From: RGIG3009 sp045590415
GTDB taxonomy: Bacteria > Bacillota > Clostridia > Oscillospirales > Acutalibacteraceae
DNA length: 24,073 bases
Assembly (NCBI GenBank): GCA_045590415.1
Contig: JAZNRA010000021.1
Location: 1 to 24,073 of the forward strand
Reading direction: 5' to 3'
In this document: positions 1 through 7,481 of the stretch, piece after piece
How the letters are laid out: every line of letters begins with the position of its first letter
How positions within the stretch are numbered: position 1 is the stretch's first letter
Position numbers and translations under genes: made by a program
The notes under the pieces: generated by a model
Seen by the model: the letters and a program-made list of their open reading frames with translations, nothing else
Told to the model about the DNA's origin: nothing
Database searches by the model: none

Positions 1-47
1 ACATGGCTACGATCCGACTTCATATGTATGTCGTAAAGGGTGATACT

Positions 48-518
48 ATGTTTCGTTTGTTAGTCGTTTCCGATACGCACGGTGACCGCCGCGCGCTGCA
101 GGCGGCGATCGACGCGCAACCCGATGCCACCTTGCTGGTGCATTTGGGAGACGGCGCCGCTGATCTTACTGCTATCAGCGAATTTATTACCATTCGCACG
201 CTGCAGGTGTCGGGAAATTGTGATTTTTCCTCGCCGCATCCCGACGATGCCGAATTCCGTTTCGGCGGTCAGTTGTTTTTTGCGGCGCACGGTCATCACT
301 ACGGCGTTAAGCACGATCTGTACCGTTTTTCCTGCGCCGCCAGCTCCCGCGGGGCGCGCGTCGCGCTGTTCGGTCACACCCACGAAGCATTGACGATGTA
401 CGACGACGGTTTGTATCTTGTAAACCCCGGTTCACTCGGGCACGGCCGCACCTATGCCACCATTGACGTTGATTCGGCGGGCGGAATTGTGGCAAACATC
501 GTCAAGCTGCGCTATTAA
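48..518 (+). CDS. YfcE/MJ0936-type metallophosphodiesterase
   Basis: A 156-residue calcineurin-like phosphoesterase, the usual length for the YfcE/MJ0936 group, which hydrolyses phosphodiester bonds with a two-metal centre in the cytoplasm. The metal-ligand motifs are visible in order: SDTHG (Asp9, His11), LGD (Asp35), GNCD (Asn57), HGH (His81, His83) and GHTH (His110, His112), followed by the NPGSLG loop typical of this family. The ATG at 48 is preferred over upstream in-frame starts because AAAGGGTG lies about 6 bases before it and the conserved hydrophobic first strand begins right there. In related Firmicutes this gene often follows the rdgB nucleotide pyrophosphatase, which would lie outside the window. 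The natural substrate is not known; the family call is secure. Confidence 0.9.
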   Translation: MFRLLVVSDTHGDRRALQAAIDAQPDATLLVHLGDGAADLTAISEFITIRTLQVSGNCDFSSPHPDDAEFRFGGQLFFAAHGHHYGVKHDLYRFSCAASSRGARVALFGHTHEALTMYDDGLYLVNPGSLGHGRTYATIDVDSAGGIVANIVKLRY

Positions 519-547
519 CAATGTATGCACCGCTTGAAAAAGCGTGT

Positions 548-580
548 AAAAAAGGCAGAGCCGGTGGCTCTGCCTTTTTT
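548..580. terminator. Bidirectional intrinsic terminator between convergent genes
   Basis: A perfect 9 bp stem, GGCAGAGCC (554-562) and GGCTCTGCC (566-574), has a three-base loop, six A before and six T after, so it can terminate transcription in both directions. The stop codon of the minus-strand gene (579-581) overlaps its T run. Confidence 0.9.
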
Positions 581-2159
581 ACAGTATATTTAAAATATCC
601 ACTAATCCATGAACCTCCGGCACTTCCTCGGGGTGCTCATCCAGTTCGCGGGTGTTAAGGTAAATCGCCTGCATACCGGCGCTTGCAGCACCTTGAATAT
701 CGTTGATCGGATGGTCTCCCACGTAGACGCAGTTTTCCGGCGCAACGCCGAGCCGCGCCGCCGCCCGACGGAACAGTTCCGGATGCGGCTTGTGAATTCC
801 CTCGTCGCCAGATATGATCGCCAGATCGGTATATAACCGCATTCCCGTTACATCCAGTTTGCGATTTTGCAATAACGGATTACCGTTCGTTATGATGCCG
901 ATCCGATACCCGCGCCGTCGCAACGCTTTAAGCACCGCAAACGTTTCGGGATACAGCGCCGAATGCAGCGGGAACAACCGATGGTATTCCCATAACAGCT
1001 GCTCACCGGTAACGTCCTTGTTAAACGGCCACCGCTTGATAAACTCGTGGAAAAACGTGCTGTAATCGACGTAACCGCCGTTGTTTTCCACGCACAGTTG
1101 CTGCGCATAATTCTCAAGCCGTTCGGCATCCACCGCCTGCATGTGCCGCGAAAGCAACTGCCGCGCGACTCCCAAAAACGCCGCTGTGCGATCCTGCAAC
1201 GTATCGTCAAAATCAAAGATCACGGCTTTTTCGCCGTTTTGCCCGGTAAGCACCGCTTGTGCCGCTTCGGCATCGGCGGCGATCTGTTTTTTCAGTTGCT
1301 CCACGTTCGTAAAACGACGTTCTTCCCGCAAAAAGCGAATGAGCATCACCTGCACGGTCTGCCCGTACAATTCCCCGTCAAACTTTTGGATCCACGTCTC
1401 CGCCTGCGGCTCTTTTACACCGCCGACCGTCGGATGTATCCCGATATTGGTCACCGCATGATACTGGTGCCCGCCCACCACAACAAGTGACGCATACACG
1501 CCGTAGCGCGGCACGGCATAATCGGCGGGAAAGACCTGATTGAGCGTGGGAACGCCCCACTGCCGACCGCGGTGATCACCGTCGGTCACCGGCAGTTCCA
1601 CCGAAAACGGCCTGCCGAGCAACTGTGCGGCGGTCGTCATATCGCCCACGGCAACCGTCTCCCGCACACGCGTGGAGCTGATCGGTTCTCCGTCGCGTTC
1701 AACCGCGCTCACGACCCTCACGCGGATTCCGAGCGGCTCACATAAGGTGCACAACGTGTCTACGGTGCCCGCCCCGTGTTTGCCGAACCGATAATTATAC
1801 CCACAACACACAACGCGTGCGCGCAACCGATCACAAAGAATCTCCCGTACAAAGCGCTCGGGAGAAAGGTCACACACCGCTTCAAACGGCATGTCGATCC
1901 ATTCATCCGTCCCGAGCGTGCCGAGCAACTGTTCTTCGCGATAAGCGGTCAGCAAGCGACCCGCACTATGCTTGGGAACACCCGTCATGCACAGCGCCGT
2001 CGCGGTCAGGATCGCGCCGTCGTCATCAATCACGCCGCAGGCCGCCGCCAGCACCGCACGGTGCCCGATATGCAACCCGTCAAACACGCCGAGTGCTACG
2101 GCCCTACGCGCGGTTGGCAGCGTGTCCCGCTGCTGCCACGTATATCGTTTTACCGCCAC
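579..2159 (-). CDS. ribF: RibF (riboflavin kinase/FAD synthetase) fused to a HAD phosphatase
   Basis: A 526-residue protein of two parts. Residues about 1-305 are bifunctional RibF, which makes FMN from riboflavin and then FAD. The adenylyltransferase signature GVFDGLHIGH is at 24-33, followed by GYNYRFG and SSTRVRE, then the kinase motifs GRQWGVPT, TNIGIHPTVGG and FDGELYG with REERRF. Residues about 311-526 are a complete class I HAD phosphatase: nucleophile motif FDFDDT, ITNGN, the HKPHPE lysine motif and VGDHPINDI. RibF normally ends near 310 residues, so the HAD part is an in-frame addition with no stop between the domains. I chose the GTG at 2159 because AAAGGAGG lies 7 bases before it; an ATG at 2180 would place this site inside the gene. 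Both domains look intact. The HAD substrate is unknown; an FMN or riboflavin-pathway phosphatase is an inference from the fusion. Confidence 0.9.
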   Translation of the reverse strand: MAVKRYTWQQRDTLPTARRAVALGVFDGLHIGHRAVLAAACGVIDDDGAILTATALCMTGVPKHSAGRLLTAYREEQLLGTLGTDEWIDMPFEAVCDLSPERFVREILCDRLRARVVCCGYNYRFGKHGAGTVDTLCTLCEPLGIRVRVVSAVERDGEPISSTRVRETVAVGDMTTAAQLLGRPFSVELPVTDGDHRGRQWGVPTLNQVFPADYAVPRYGVYASLVVVGGHQYHAVTNIGIHPTVGGVKEPQAETWIQKFDGELYGQTVQVMLIRFLREERRFTNVEQLKKQIAADAEAAQAVLTGQNGEKAVIFDFDDTLQDRTAAFLGVARQLLSRHMQAVDAERLENYAQQLCVENNGGYVDYSTFFHEFIKRWPFNKDVTGEQLLWEYHRLFPLHSALYPETFAVLKALRRRGYRIGIITNGNPLLQNRKLDVTGMRLYTDLAIISGDEGIHKPHPELFRRAAARLGVAPENCVYVGDHPINDIQGAASAGMQAIYLNTRELDEHPEEVPEVHGLVDILNIL

Positions 2160-2200
2160 CGCGATCCCTCCTTTTTCCATCTTTTCATTTTTTCCATTTT

Positions 2201-2228
2201 AGTATATCATACTTGTTGTAAAAAGCAA
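2201..2228 (-). promoter_or_regulatory. Sigma-A-like promoter of ribF-HAD
   Basis: On the minus strand a TATACT -10 box (2201-2206) with an extended TG lies 16 bases from a TTGCTT -35 box (2223-2228), and fires toward the GTG start at 2159. Confidence 0.6.
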
Positions 2229-2242
2229 AACTTGTTTTACAA
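2216..2242. promoter_or_regulatory. Inverted repeat in divergent promoter region, possible operator
   Basis: TTGTAAAA (2216-2223) is repeated inverted as TTTTACAA (2235-2242) with an 11-base spacer. It overlaps the -35 region of the ribF promoter and lies between divergent genes, as an operator would. AT-rich sequence makes chance possible. Confidence 0.3.
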
Positions 2243-2317
2243 AAATACACAGAAAATACACATTCCGCTTTTATGATTAGAATTGTATATTTATGTCCAA
2301 AGGAGGAAATTCCCGAT

Positions 2318-3286
2318 ATGATCAACGTACAAAACCTGACCAAGCGATACGGTTCTCACCTTGCGGTGGACAACATCAGCTTTCAGGTGAACGAGGGTGA
2401 AATTTTAGGTTTCCTCGGGCCGAACGGCGCGGGTAAATCCACCACTATGAACATTCTCACCGGTTATCTGTCGTCTAGCGAGGGCACCGTGACCATCAAC
2501 GGACACGATATTTTAGAGGAGCCGAACGAAGCAAAAGCGAGTATCGGCTATCTGCCGGAACAGCCGCCGCTGTATCTGGATATGACGGTGCGCGAATATT
2601 TGGATTTTATATTTGACTTAAAGCAATGTAAATTTAACCGTCAGAAGCACCTAAAAGAGATCTGTCGCCTGATGCAGATTGACCACGTGTACAACCGTCT
2701 CATCAAAAACCTGTCCAAAGGTTACCGTCAGCGCGTCGGCTTTGCACAGGCGCTCATTGGCAATCCGCCGGTACTGATTTTGGACGAACCCACCGTCGGT
2801 TTGGATCCGAATCAGATCATTGAGATCCGCGCGCTGATCAAAAACCTCGGCAAACACCACACCGTGATCCTCTCCTCGCATATTCTGCAGGAGATTGAAG
2901 CGGTGTGTGATCGCATCATCATTATCAACGAGGGGAAGCTCGTCGCCGATGATACCGCCGCGGCGCTTTCCGAAAAATATTCGTCCGACCGTCGCCGCAT
3001 GGCACTTGTTGCCGGTGACGAGAAACGCGTAACCGATATTCTCACACACCTCCCCGGTGTTGAGGACGTCGTGTGCTACGGTGAAAAAGAGGACGGCGTA
3101 TACGAATACGCCATCGAGCCGCAAGACGGCGCCGATTTCCGCCGCGCCTTGTTTACGGCGCTTTCTCAGGCAGGATATTCGCTTCTCGGCTTACGTTCGA
3201 TGGAAATGTCATTGGAGGAGATCTTCATTTCGCTCACGCGCGAGCAACTCCCGCAAACCACCCGTAAAGGAGGAAAGACCAAATGA
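2318..3286 (+). CDS. ABC transporter ATPase, GldA-like (ABC-2 type)
   Basis: A 322-residue ATP-binding subunit. Visible motifs are Walker A GPNGAGKS (34-41), Q-loop Gln82, the signature LSKGYRQRVG (132-141), Walker B VLILDEP (152-158) and the switch His188. About 100 residues after the nucleotide-binding domain form the C-terminal region common to ABC-2 exporters such as GldA and NatA. The ATG at 2318 is chosen because AAAGGAGG ends 11 bases upstream. Its last four bases, ATGA (3283-3286), overlap the start of the permease gene, so the two are translationally coupled. With the permease and the GldG-like subunit it forms the GldA-GldF-GldG type complex first named in gliding Bacteroidota but widespread in other bacteria. 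The transported substrate is not known. Confidence 0.9.
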   Translation: MINVQNLTKRYGSHLAVDNISFQVNEGEILGFLGPNGAGKSTTMNILTGYLSSSEGTVTINGHDILEEPNEAKASIGYLPEQPPLYLDMTVREYLDFIFDLKQCKFNRQKHLKEICRLMQIDHVYNRLIKNLSKGYRQRVGFAQALIGNPPVLILDEPTVGLDPNQIIEIRALIKNLGKHHTVILSSHILQEIEAVCDRIIIINEGKLVADDTAAALSEKYSSDRRRMALVAGDEKRVTDILTHLPGVEDVVCYGEKEDGVYEYAIEPQDGADFRRALFTALSQAGYSLLGLRSMEMSLEEIFISLTREQLPQTTRKGGKTK

Positions 3287-3993
3287 GTGCCATTTTCAAG
3301 CGTGAATTCAAAACCTATTTCACCTCCCCGATCGGCTATGTCGTGCTGGCACTGCTGTGCGGTTTAAGCAGTATGTTTTTCAGCAGCAACACGCTGCAAA
3401 ATCAATCCGCTGACCTTTCCCCTGTGTTTGCCTCGGTGATGTCCGTTACGGTTATGATCATATTACCGATCTTGACGATGCGCTTGATGAGCGACGATAA
3501 GCGGCAAAAAACAGATCAGGCGTTGCTCACCGCCCCCGTCAGCTTGACCGGCATCGTGCTGGGCAAATTCTTTGCCGCTGTATTGCTGTTTGCTATCGGT
3601 ATTTCCATCAACCTTGTGTTTGCCGTTATCATCGCCACTCAAATTACTCCCGATTGGTTATTGGTCTTCGGCAATTATATCGGTCTTTTGCTGCTCGGCG
3701 CCATGATTATCGCCGTCGGTCTGCTGATCTCATGCTTAACCGAAAGCCAGTTTGTCGCCGCGCTCGGCACATTTCTTACCTCATTTGCCTTGCTGATGAT
3801 TGATGATATCGGTGCCATGATTACCTCAAGCGAGTGGGTTGCCGACATCGCCGGGTTTTTCTCCATCTATCAGCGATATATCCCCTTCACCAGCGGTTTA
3901 ATGCAATATGACGACATTATCTTTTTTGTCAGCAACACCGCACTGCTTTTGTTCTTAACCGTTCGCGTGCTTGACCGCAAACGGTGGAATTGA
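3283..3993 (+). CDS. ABC-2 permease, GldF-like
   Basis: A 236-residue integral membrane protein with about six hydrophobic segments and a short basic N-terminus (KREFKTYFTSP) characteristic of ABC-2 permeases of the GldF group; the family is usually near 240 residues. The start ATG overlaps the ATPase stop (ATGA), with AAAGGAGG about 10 bases upstream. The motif region around SDDKRQKTDQ after the second membrane segment is the cytosolic coupling stretch of these proteins. It would pair with the ATPase upstream and the GldG-like protein downstream (20 bases away) to form an exporter or a membrane-remodelling machine. Substrate unknown. Confidence 0.88.
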   Translation: MSAIFKREFKTYFTSPIGYVVLALLCGLSSMFFSSNTLQNQSADLSPVFASVMSVTVMIILPILTMRLMSDDKRQKTDQALLTAPVSLTGIVLGKFFAAVLLFAIGISINLVFAVIIATQITPDWLLVFGNYIGLLLLGAMIIAVGLLISCLTESQFVAALGTFLTSFALLMIDDIGAMITSSEWVADIAGFFSIYQRYIPFTSGLMQYDDIIFFVSNTALLLFLTVRVLDRKRWN

Positions 3994-4012
3994 CGAGAGG
4001 AGGCCATACGAT

Positions 4013-5623
4013 ATGAGCAACTTTGATGACATCAAAAACACTCCCCCTGAATCGGAAAACCTCCCTGCAGAGGTAGAGATCACCCCATCTGTGGAAAAAC
4101 CGGGGAAACCGAAATTCAACTGGCGCACCAACCGCAAATTGCGTCTGGGTGCCACCGCTACGGCGATCACGATCGTGGTCGTAGCCGTGGTCGTAATCAT
4201 CAACATTATCTGCGGCATTTTGGCAGACCGTTTCCCGTGGACACTGGATCTCACCGCAGACCAGACTTATTCCCTCTCTGAAGAAAGTCGAAATGTCGCC
4301 AAATCGGTTACAAAAAAGGTTGAGATCGTTGTGCTTGCGGGTGAAGAGTATTTTTCCGCTCCGAATACCGGTCGCGAGGATTTCGACACAATCTACCGCC
4401 AGTTCTATTTATTCTCAAAGGAATATGAAAATTTAAGCGGCGGCAACGTCACGACTGCTTACGTGGATCTTGAAAAGAACCCCACGCTGTCGCCGTCGTA
4501 CGAAGAAAAATACGAGGCAACCAGCGGCAACATTTTGTTTGTCTGCGGCGAGCAGTATCGCATGATCTCCTTAAACGACCTGTTAGATGTGGATGACTCC
4601 AATTATTATTCCCCTACCATCTCCTCGCTCGTCGAGCAAAAGCTCGCCACCAATATCAGCAGTGTGTGCGGCGGCAAAACCGTCACCGTCACGTTCTTGA
4701 CCGGTCACGGCGAGAGCGAAGATTCCATCGCAGCACTGAAACGGTTGTATGAACTCAACGGCTATTTCACCCAAACGCTGGACTTCACTACCGCGCAAGC
4801 CATCAGCGACACCACCGGCGCAATCGCCATTGTCGGTCCTACCAAGGACTATTCGGTGGATGAAATCAAACGCCTGCGCGAGTGGCTGAACAACGACGGT
4901 AATCTTGGGCGCAACCTGTTTGTGTTTGCAAACTTCGCCGGCACCTGCCCCAATCTGTACGATTTCCTGTCGGTGGATTACGGCATTACCGTTACCTCGA
5001 ACATCATTATGGAAACCGATGCCAATAACTATCCGATAAACTACTATGGCGGCTATCTCCCGCTGAACACCGTCATAAGCACCAATTTGACCACAACATC
5101 AGCAAACAAAAAAGTTGTCATGCCGTTTACACTGCAACTGCTCACTTCAAAAAACGCCGATACCGAAAAGCTCACCAACCATACGCTGGTCTCTTTCCCC
5201 GAAAGCAGCCGCCTGACCCCATTCACTGCTTCATCGTCTGAAACAAGCAACGAGGAAGTAACGCAGTTGGAGGCAGATACCTATCCGGTTATCGGCATGG
5301 CATATGCCTACGATTACGATATGGTTAACAACAAAACCGTACAAAACTATGTCGTCGTCAGCGGCAGCTATCTGTTTGCGGACGCGGACTACCTTTCCTC
5401 CACATTATATGAAAATCAGAACGAAAGTCTCGCAATTGACCCCTTGCGCACCATGTGCCCGTTGGGAAACACGGTTTCTGTTTCAAGTAAAGATCTGTCG
5501 GCAAATACGGTGTCCTTTTCTTCTCTGACAGCAACGGTCTTAGATCGCGTTTTCACAGTCGGAGTTCCTCTGGTGTTGATCGTTATTTGCTTGGTCGTCT
5601 TCTTTAAGAGGAGGCACTTATGA
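4013..5623 (+). CDS. GldG-like ABC transporter auxiliary protein
   Basis: A 536-residue protein with one membrane segment near the N-terminus (about 46-70), a large extracytoplasmic domain of the ABC_transp_aux/GldG type, and a C-terminal membrane segment (about 515-531) ending in a positively charged FFKRRHL tail. The phrases LTADQTYSLSE just after the first helix and LTGHGESE in the middle are hallmarks of this family. AGAGGAGG lies about 9 bases before the ATG at 4013. The stop TGA at 5621-5623 overlaps the ATG of the next gene (5620-5622). It belongs with the upstream ATPase and permease; GldG proteins are thought to form the outward-facing part of the complex. The precise function in Firmicutes is not established. 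Confidence 0.85.
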   Translation: MSNFDDIKNTPPESENLPAEVEITPSVEKPGKPKFNWRTNRKLRLGATATAITIVVVAVVVIINIICGILADRFPWTLDLTADQTYSLSEESRNVAKSVTKKVEIVVLAGEEYFSAPNTGREDFDTIYRQFYLFSKEYENLSGGNVTTAYVDLEKNPTLSPSYEEKYEATSGNILFVCGEQYRMISLNDLLDVDDSNYYSPTISSLVEQKLATNISSVCGGKTVTVTFLTGHGESEDSIAALKRLYELNGYFTQTLDFTTAQAISDTTGAIAIVGPTKDYSVDEIKRLREWLNNDGNLGRNLFVFANFAGTCPNLYDFLSVDYGITVTSNIIMETDANNYPINYYGGYLPLNTVISTNLTTTSANKKVVMPFTLQLLTSKNADTEKLTNHTLVSFPESSRLTPFTASSSETSNEEVTQLEADTYPVIGMAYAYDYDMVNNKTVQNYVVVSGSYLFADADYLSSTLYENQNESLAIDPLRTMCPLGNTVSVSSKDLSANTVSFSSLTATVLDRVFTVGVPLVLIVICLVVFFKRRHL

Positions 5624-5667
5624 GTAACGGTGACACGACCCACTCGAACCTGCCGCAAAGCGGCTGA
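5620..5667 (+). pseudogene. Displaced native 5' end of the DUF4340 gene
   Basis: The ATG at 5620 overlaps the gldG-like stop codon as ATGA and has a strong AAGAGGAGG site about 7 bases upstream, so it is the start the ribosome should use. It reads only 15 codons before TGA (5665-5667), because the inverted-repeat element begins after three codons (ATG AGT AAC). Removing 5629-5899 (271 bases) joins this start in frame to CTT AAG CGC ATG ACA and the rest of the DUF4340 gene. I interpret it as the original 5' end cut off by an insertion. Confidence 0.6.
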
Positions 5668-5900
5668 TTTCGGGTCTTTTCACCCCGTTCGATCTTGCAA
5701 GGCGCCAGCCTTGCTTCGCCCGAATGAATTTAAAATTCCTCGAAATCCCCTCGCTTTGCGGTCGGAGATTTTAAAAAGAGGCAATTTTGGTTCAGCCGAG
5801 GCAAAAACGCAGCGAATACGGTCCGTATTCGCGAGTATTTTAACGAAGGATGTGCGGAACTTGCCCTTTTTTAAACAAGGTTCGAATGAGTCGCGTCGCC
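5629..5900 (+). mobile_element. Palindrome-rich MITE-like element inside the DUF4340 start
   Basis: About 272 bases bounded by inverted repeats of 23 bases, 5629-5651 and 5878-5900, matching at 19 positions; the four mismatches are all transitions. The interior is packed with smaller palindromes: GCCGC/GCGGC (5652-5664), GCAAGGC/GCCTTGC (5697-5714), an AT-rich stem 5729-5739 with 5765-5775, a 16-base arm 5769-5784 with 5861-5876, and a 21-base palindrome with 10 bp arms (5812-5832). There is no transposase, so it would be non-autonomous. No clear target-site duplication is visible. It separates the native start of the DUF4340 gene from its body. No second copy was seen in this window; genome copy number is unknown. 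Confidence 0.65.
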
Positions 5901-5908
5901 TTAAGCGC

Positions 5909-7435
5909 ATGACAAAACGCACCCGCTCGCTGCTGTATTCGATCATCGCGCTTGCGGTGGTCGGCGGGCTGCTGACAGGCCTATTGTTGCTGCTTCCCGA
6001 GAAAGATGATAACGCAAACGACGATCCCGTTGCGGATACTTCAGTCGTGCTGTTTGATAAAAGCAACCAGGATACCGTCAAGTTGTCCTCTGCCGTGATC
6101 TCCTTGGCCGACGGTTCGTATACCATTGAAATGGCGGACAACGACTTATACACCGTGAAAGGATACGAGGACTTGCCGCTTGATCACACGGTGCTTGCGG
6201 ATGCCGCGGATTCACTGCTGAAAGTTACCGCTGCCCGCCTTGTGTTGGAAACAACGGAAAGTCCTGCCGATTTTGGGTTTGACGAAACGACTGCCACCGT
6301 CTCCGCTGCCTATTCCGACGGTTCTGCTTTTGCCTTTGAGATCGGTGATCTTGCTCCTTCCGGTGAGGGCTATTACGTGCGCGAAGTCGGCAAAAACGCT
6401 GTTTACCTGGTGGACCCGACCTTCTGTGAGGCCGTTGCCTGTGAGTCCACGCAATATATCAACCGGATGCCCGTCATCGCTCCCACGGCGGAGGAGAGCA
6501 CCGACACGGTCGTTGTGCGTGACGTCACGTTGACCGGAACCGTGCGGCCGCAGACCGTTTCTTTTCAAGTTGCCGAACAGCCGGAGAATCCCGAGGAAAA
6601 CCTGGTAATTTCGGGCTATGCCATTCAAAAGCCGTATTTTCATGCGGTGGACTCCAACAGCCCGCTCATCACGTACGGTACGTTCTCCGGTTTGGCGGCA
6701 TCCGACGTCATCGCGCTGCGTCCCACAGCGGCAGATTTAACAACGTACGGTCTGTCTAACCCCTATTCGGTATGCACGGTCAATCTGTCGCTGCAACGCA
6801 CCACCGAAACAAAGGGCGACGACGGCGAGGCTGATACCGAAATCTCGTATCACAGCACCTTTAACTACACCATCAAGCTCGGCAAGACCGATAAAGACGG
6901 CAATTACTACGGTGTGGTATATGCCGAAAACAAGTTGATTCCCGTGGTGTATCTGTTTAAACCGAGCGCGGTTTCCGCTTGGGCGGAAGCACAGTACGAA
7001 GACGTAGCAGACGATATGCTGTATTTCCAGCACATCACGAATCTCACCTCGCTTTCGATCACCGATAAAGGAGATACGAAGACGTTTGCCCTGGAGCATA
7101 TCGCGGATGAGGAAGATACGGATAAGAACCTGACCGTCACGGCAAACGGCAAGACCTATAGCACGCCTGATTTCCGCACTCTGTACTCCTCCTTGCTCGG
7201 TTTGTACCGCGTTGGCGCCACCGATGAAACTCCCACCGGCACCCCGATACTGACGATACAGTTTACACCGATGAAACAACACGGCTCGGCAACCACCGTC
7301 CGCGTTTACGAATACACCGCCGGCTATTGTGTTGCCGTTCATAATTCCGGTGAAAAGCATTTGCTCAACGCCAAGGACGTGCAAAGTCTGCAAAACAAGT
7401 ATCAGAAATTCTTAGCCGGTGAAAGCATTTCCTAA
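5909..7435 (+). CDS. DUF4340 domain protein, fourth gene of Gld-like ABC operon
   Basis: A 508-residue protein with a membrane anchor at about residues 8-29 and a long extracytoplasmic region with the repeated beta-rich units of DUF4340 (YEDLPLDHTVLADAADSLL, then GFDETTATVSAAYSDG). DUF4340 proteins typically follow GldA-GldF-GldG-like genes and probably work with that transporter outside the membrane. The start is uncertain. The native start at 5620 is cut off by the element at 5629-5900; the ATG at 5909 gives the conserved core but has no good ribosome binding site; a GTG at 5630 would read through the whole element and add 93 residues. Expression may therefore be reduced, but the body of the gene is intact to its stop. 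Confidence 0.75.
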   Translation: MTKRTRSLLYSIIALAVVGGLLTGLLLLLPEKDDNANDDPVADTSVVLFDKSNQDTVKLSSAVISLADGSYTIEMADNDLYTVKGYEDLPLDHTVLADAADSLLKVTAARLVLETTESPADFGFDETTATVSAAYSDGSAFAFEIGDLAPSGEGYYVREVGKNAVYLVDPTFCEAVACESTQYINRMPVIAPTAEESTDTVVVRDVTLTGTVRPQTVSFQVAEQPENPEENLVISGYAIQKPYFHAVDSNSPLITYGTFSGLAASDVIALRPTAADLTTYGLSNPYSVCTVNLSLQRTTETKGDDGEADTEISYHSTFNYTIKLGKTDKDGNYYGVVYAENKLIPVVYLFKPSAVSAWAEAQYEDVADDMLYFQHITNLTSLSITDKGDTKTFALEHIADEEDTDKNLTVTANGKTYSTPDFRTLYSSLLGLYRVGATDETPTGTPILTIQFTPMKQHGSATTVRVYEYTAGYCVAVHNSGEKHLLNAKDVQSLQNKYQKFLAGESIS

Positions 7436-7444
7436 ACACATCAC

Positions 7445-7481
7445 AACGCGCCGCGAGGGGTGTTCCCTCGCGGCGCGTTTT
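7445..7481 (+). terminator. Intrinsic terminator of the ABC/DUF4340 operon
   Basis: A perfect 15 bp GC-rich stem, 7445-7459 with 7465-7479, loop GTGTT, ends in TTTT on the plus strand. The T run on the minus strand is poor, so it works mainly for the plus-strand operon, though it also sits at the stop codon of the minus-strand gene (7480-7482). Confidence 0.85.

Noticed and set aside
2160..2317. FMN riboswitch upstream of ribF
   Set aside because: The space before the ribF start is too short and AT-rich and shows no FMN-element stems.
5870..5900. GGTTCGAAT at the end of the element resembles a tRNA T-loop
   Set aside because: The bases on each side do not form a 5 bp T-stem, and no acceptor, anticodon or D arm fits nearby. 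A tRNA-derived element is not supported.
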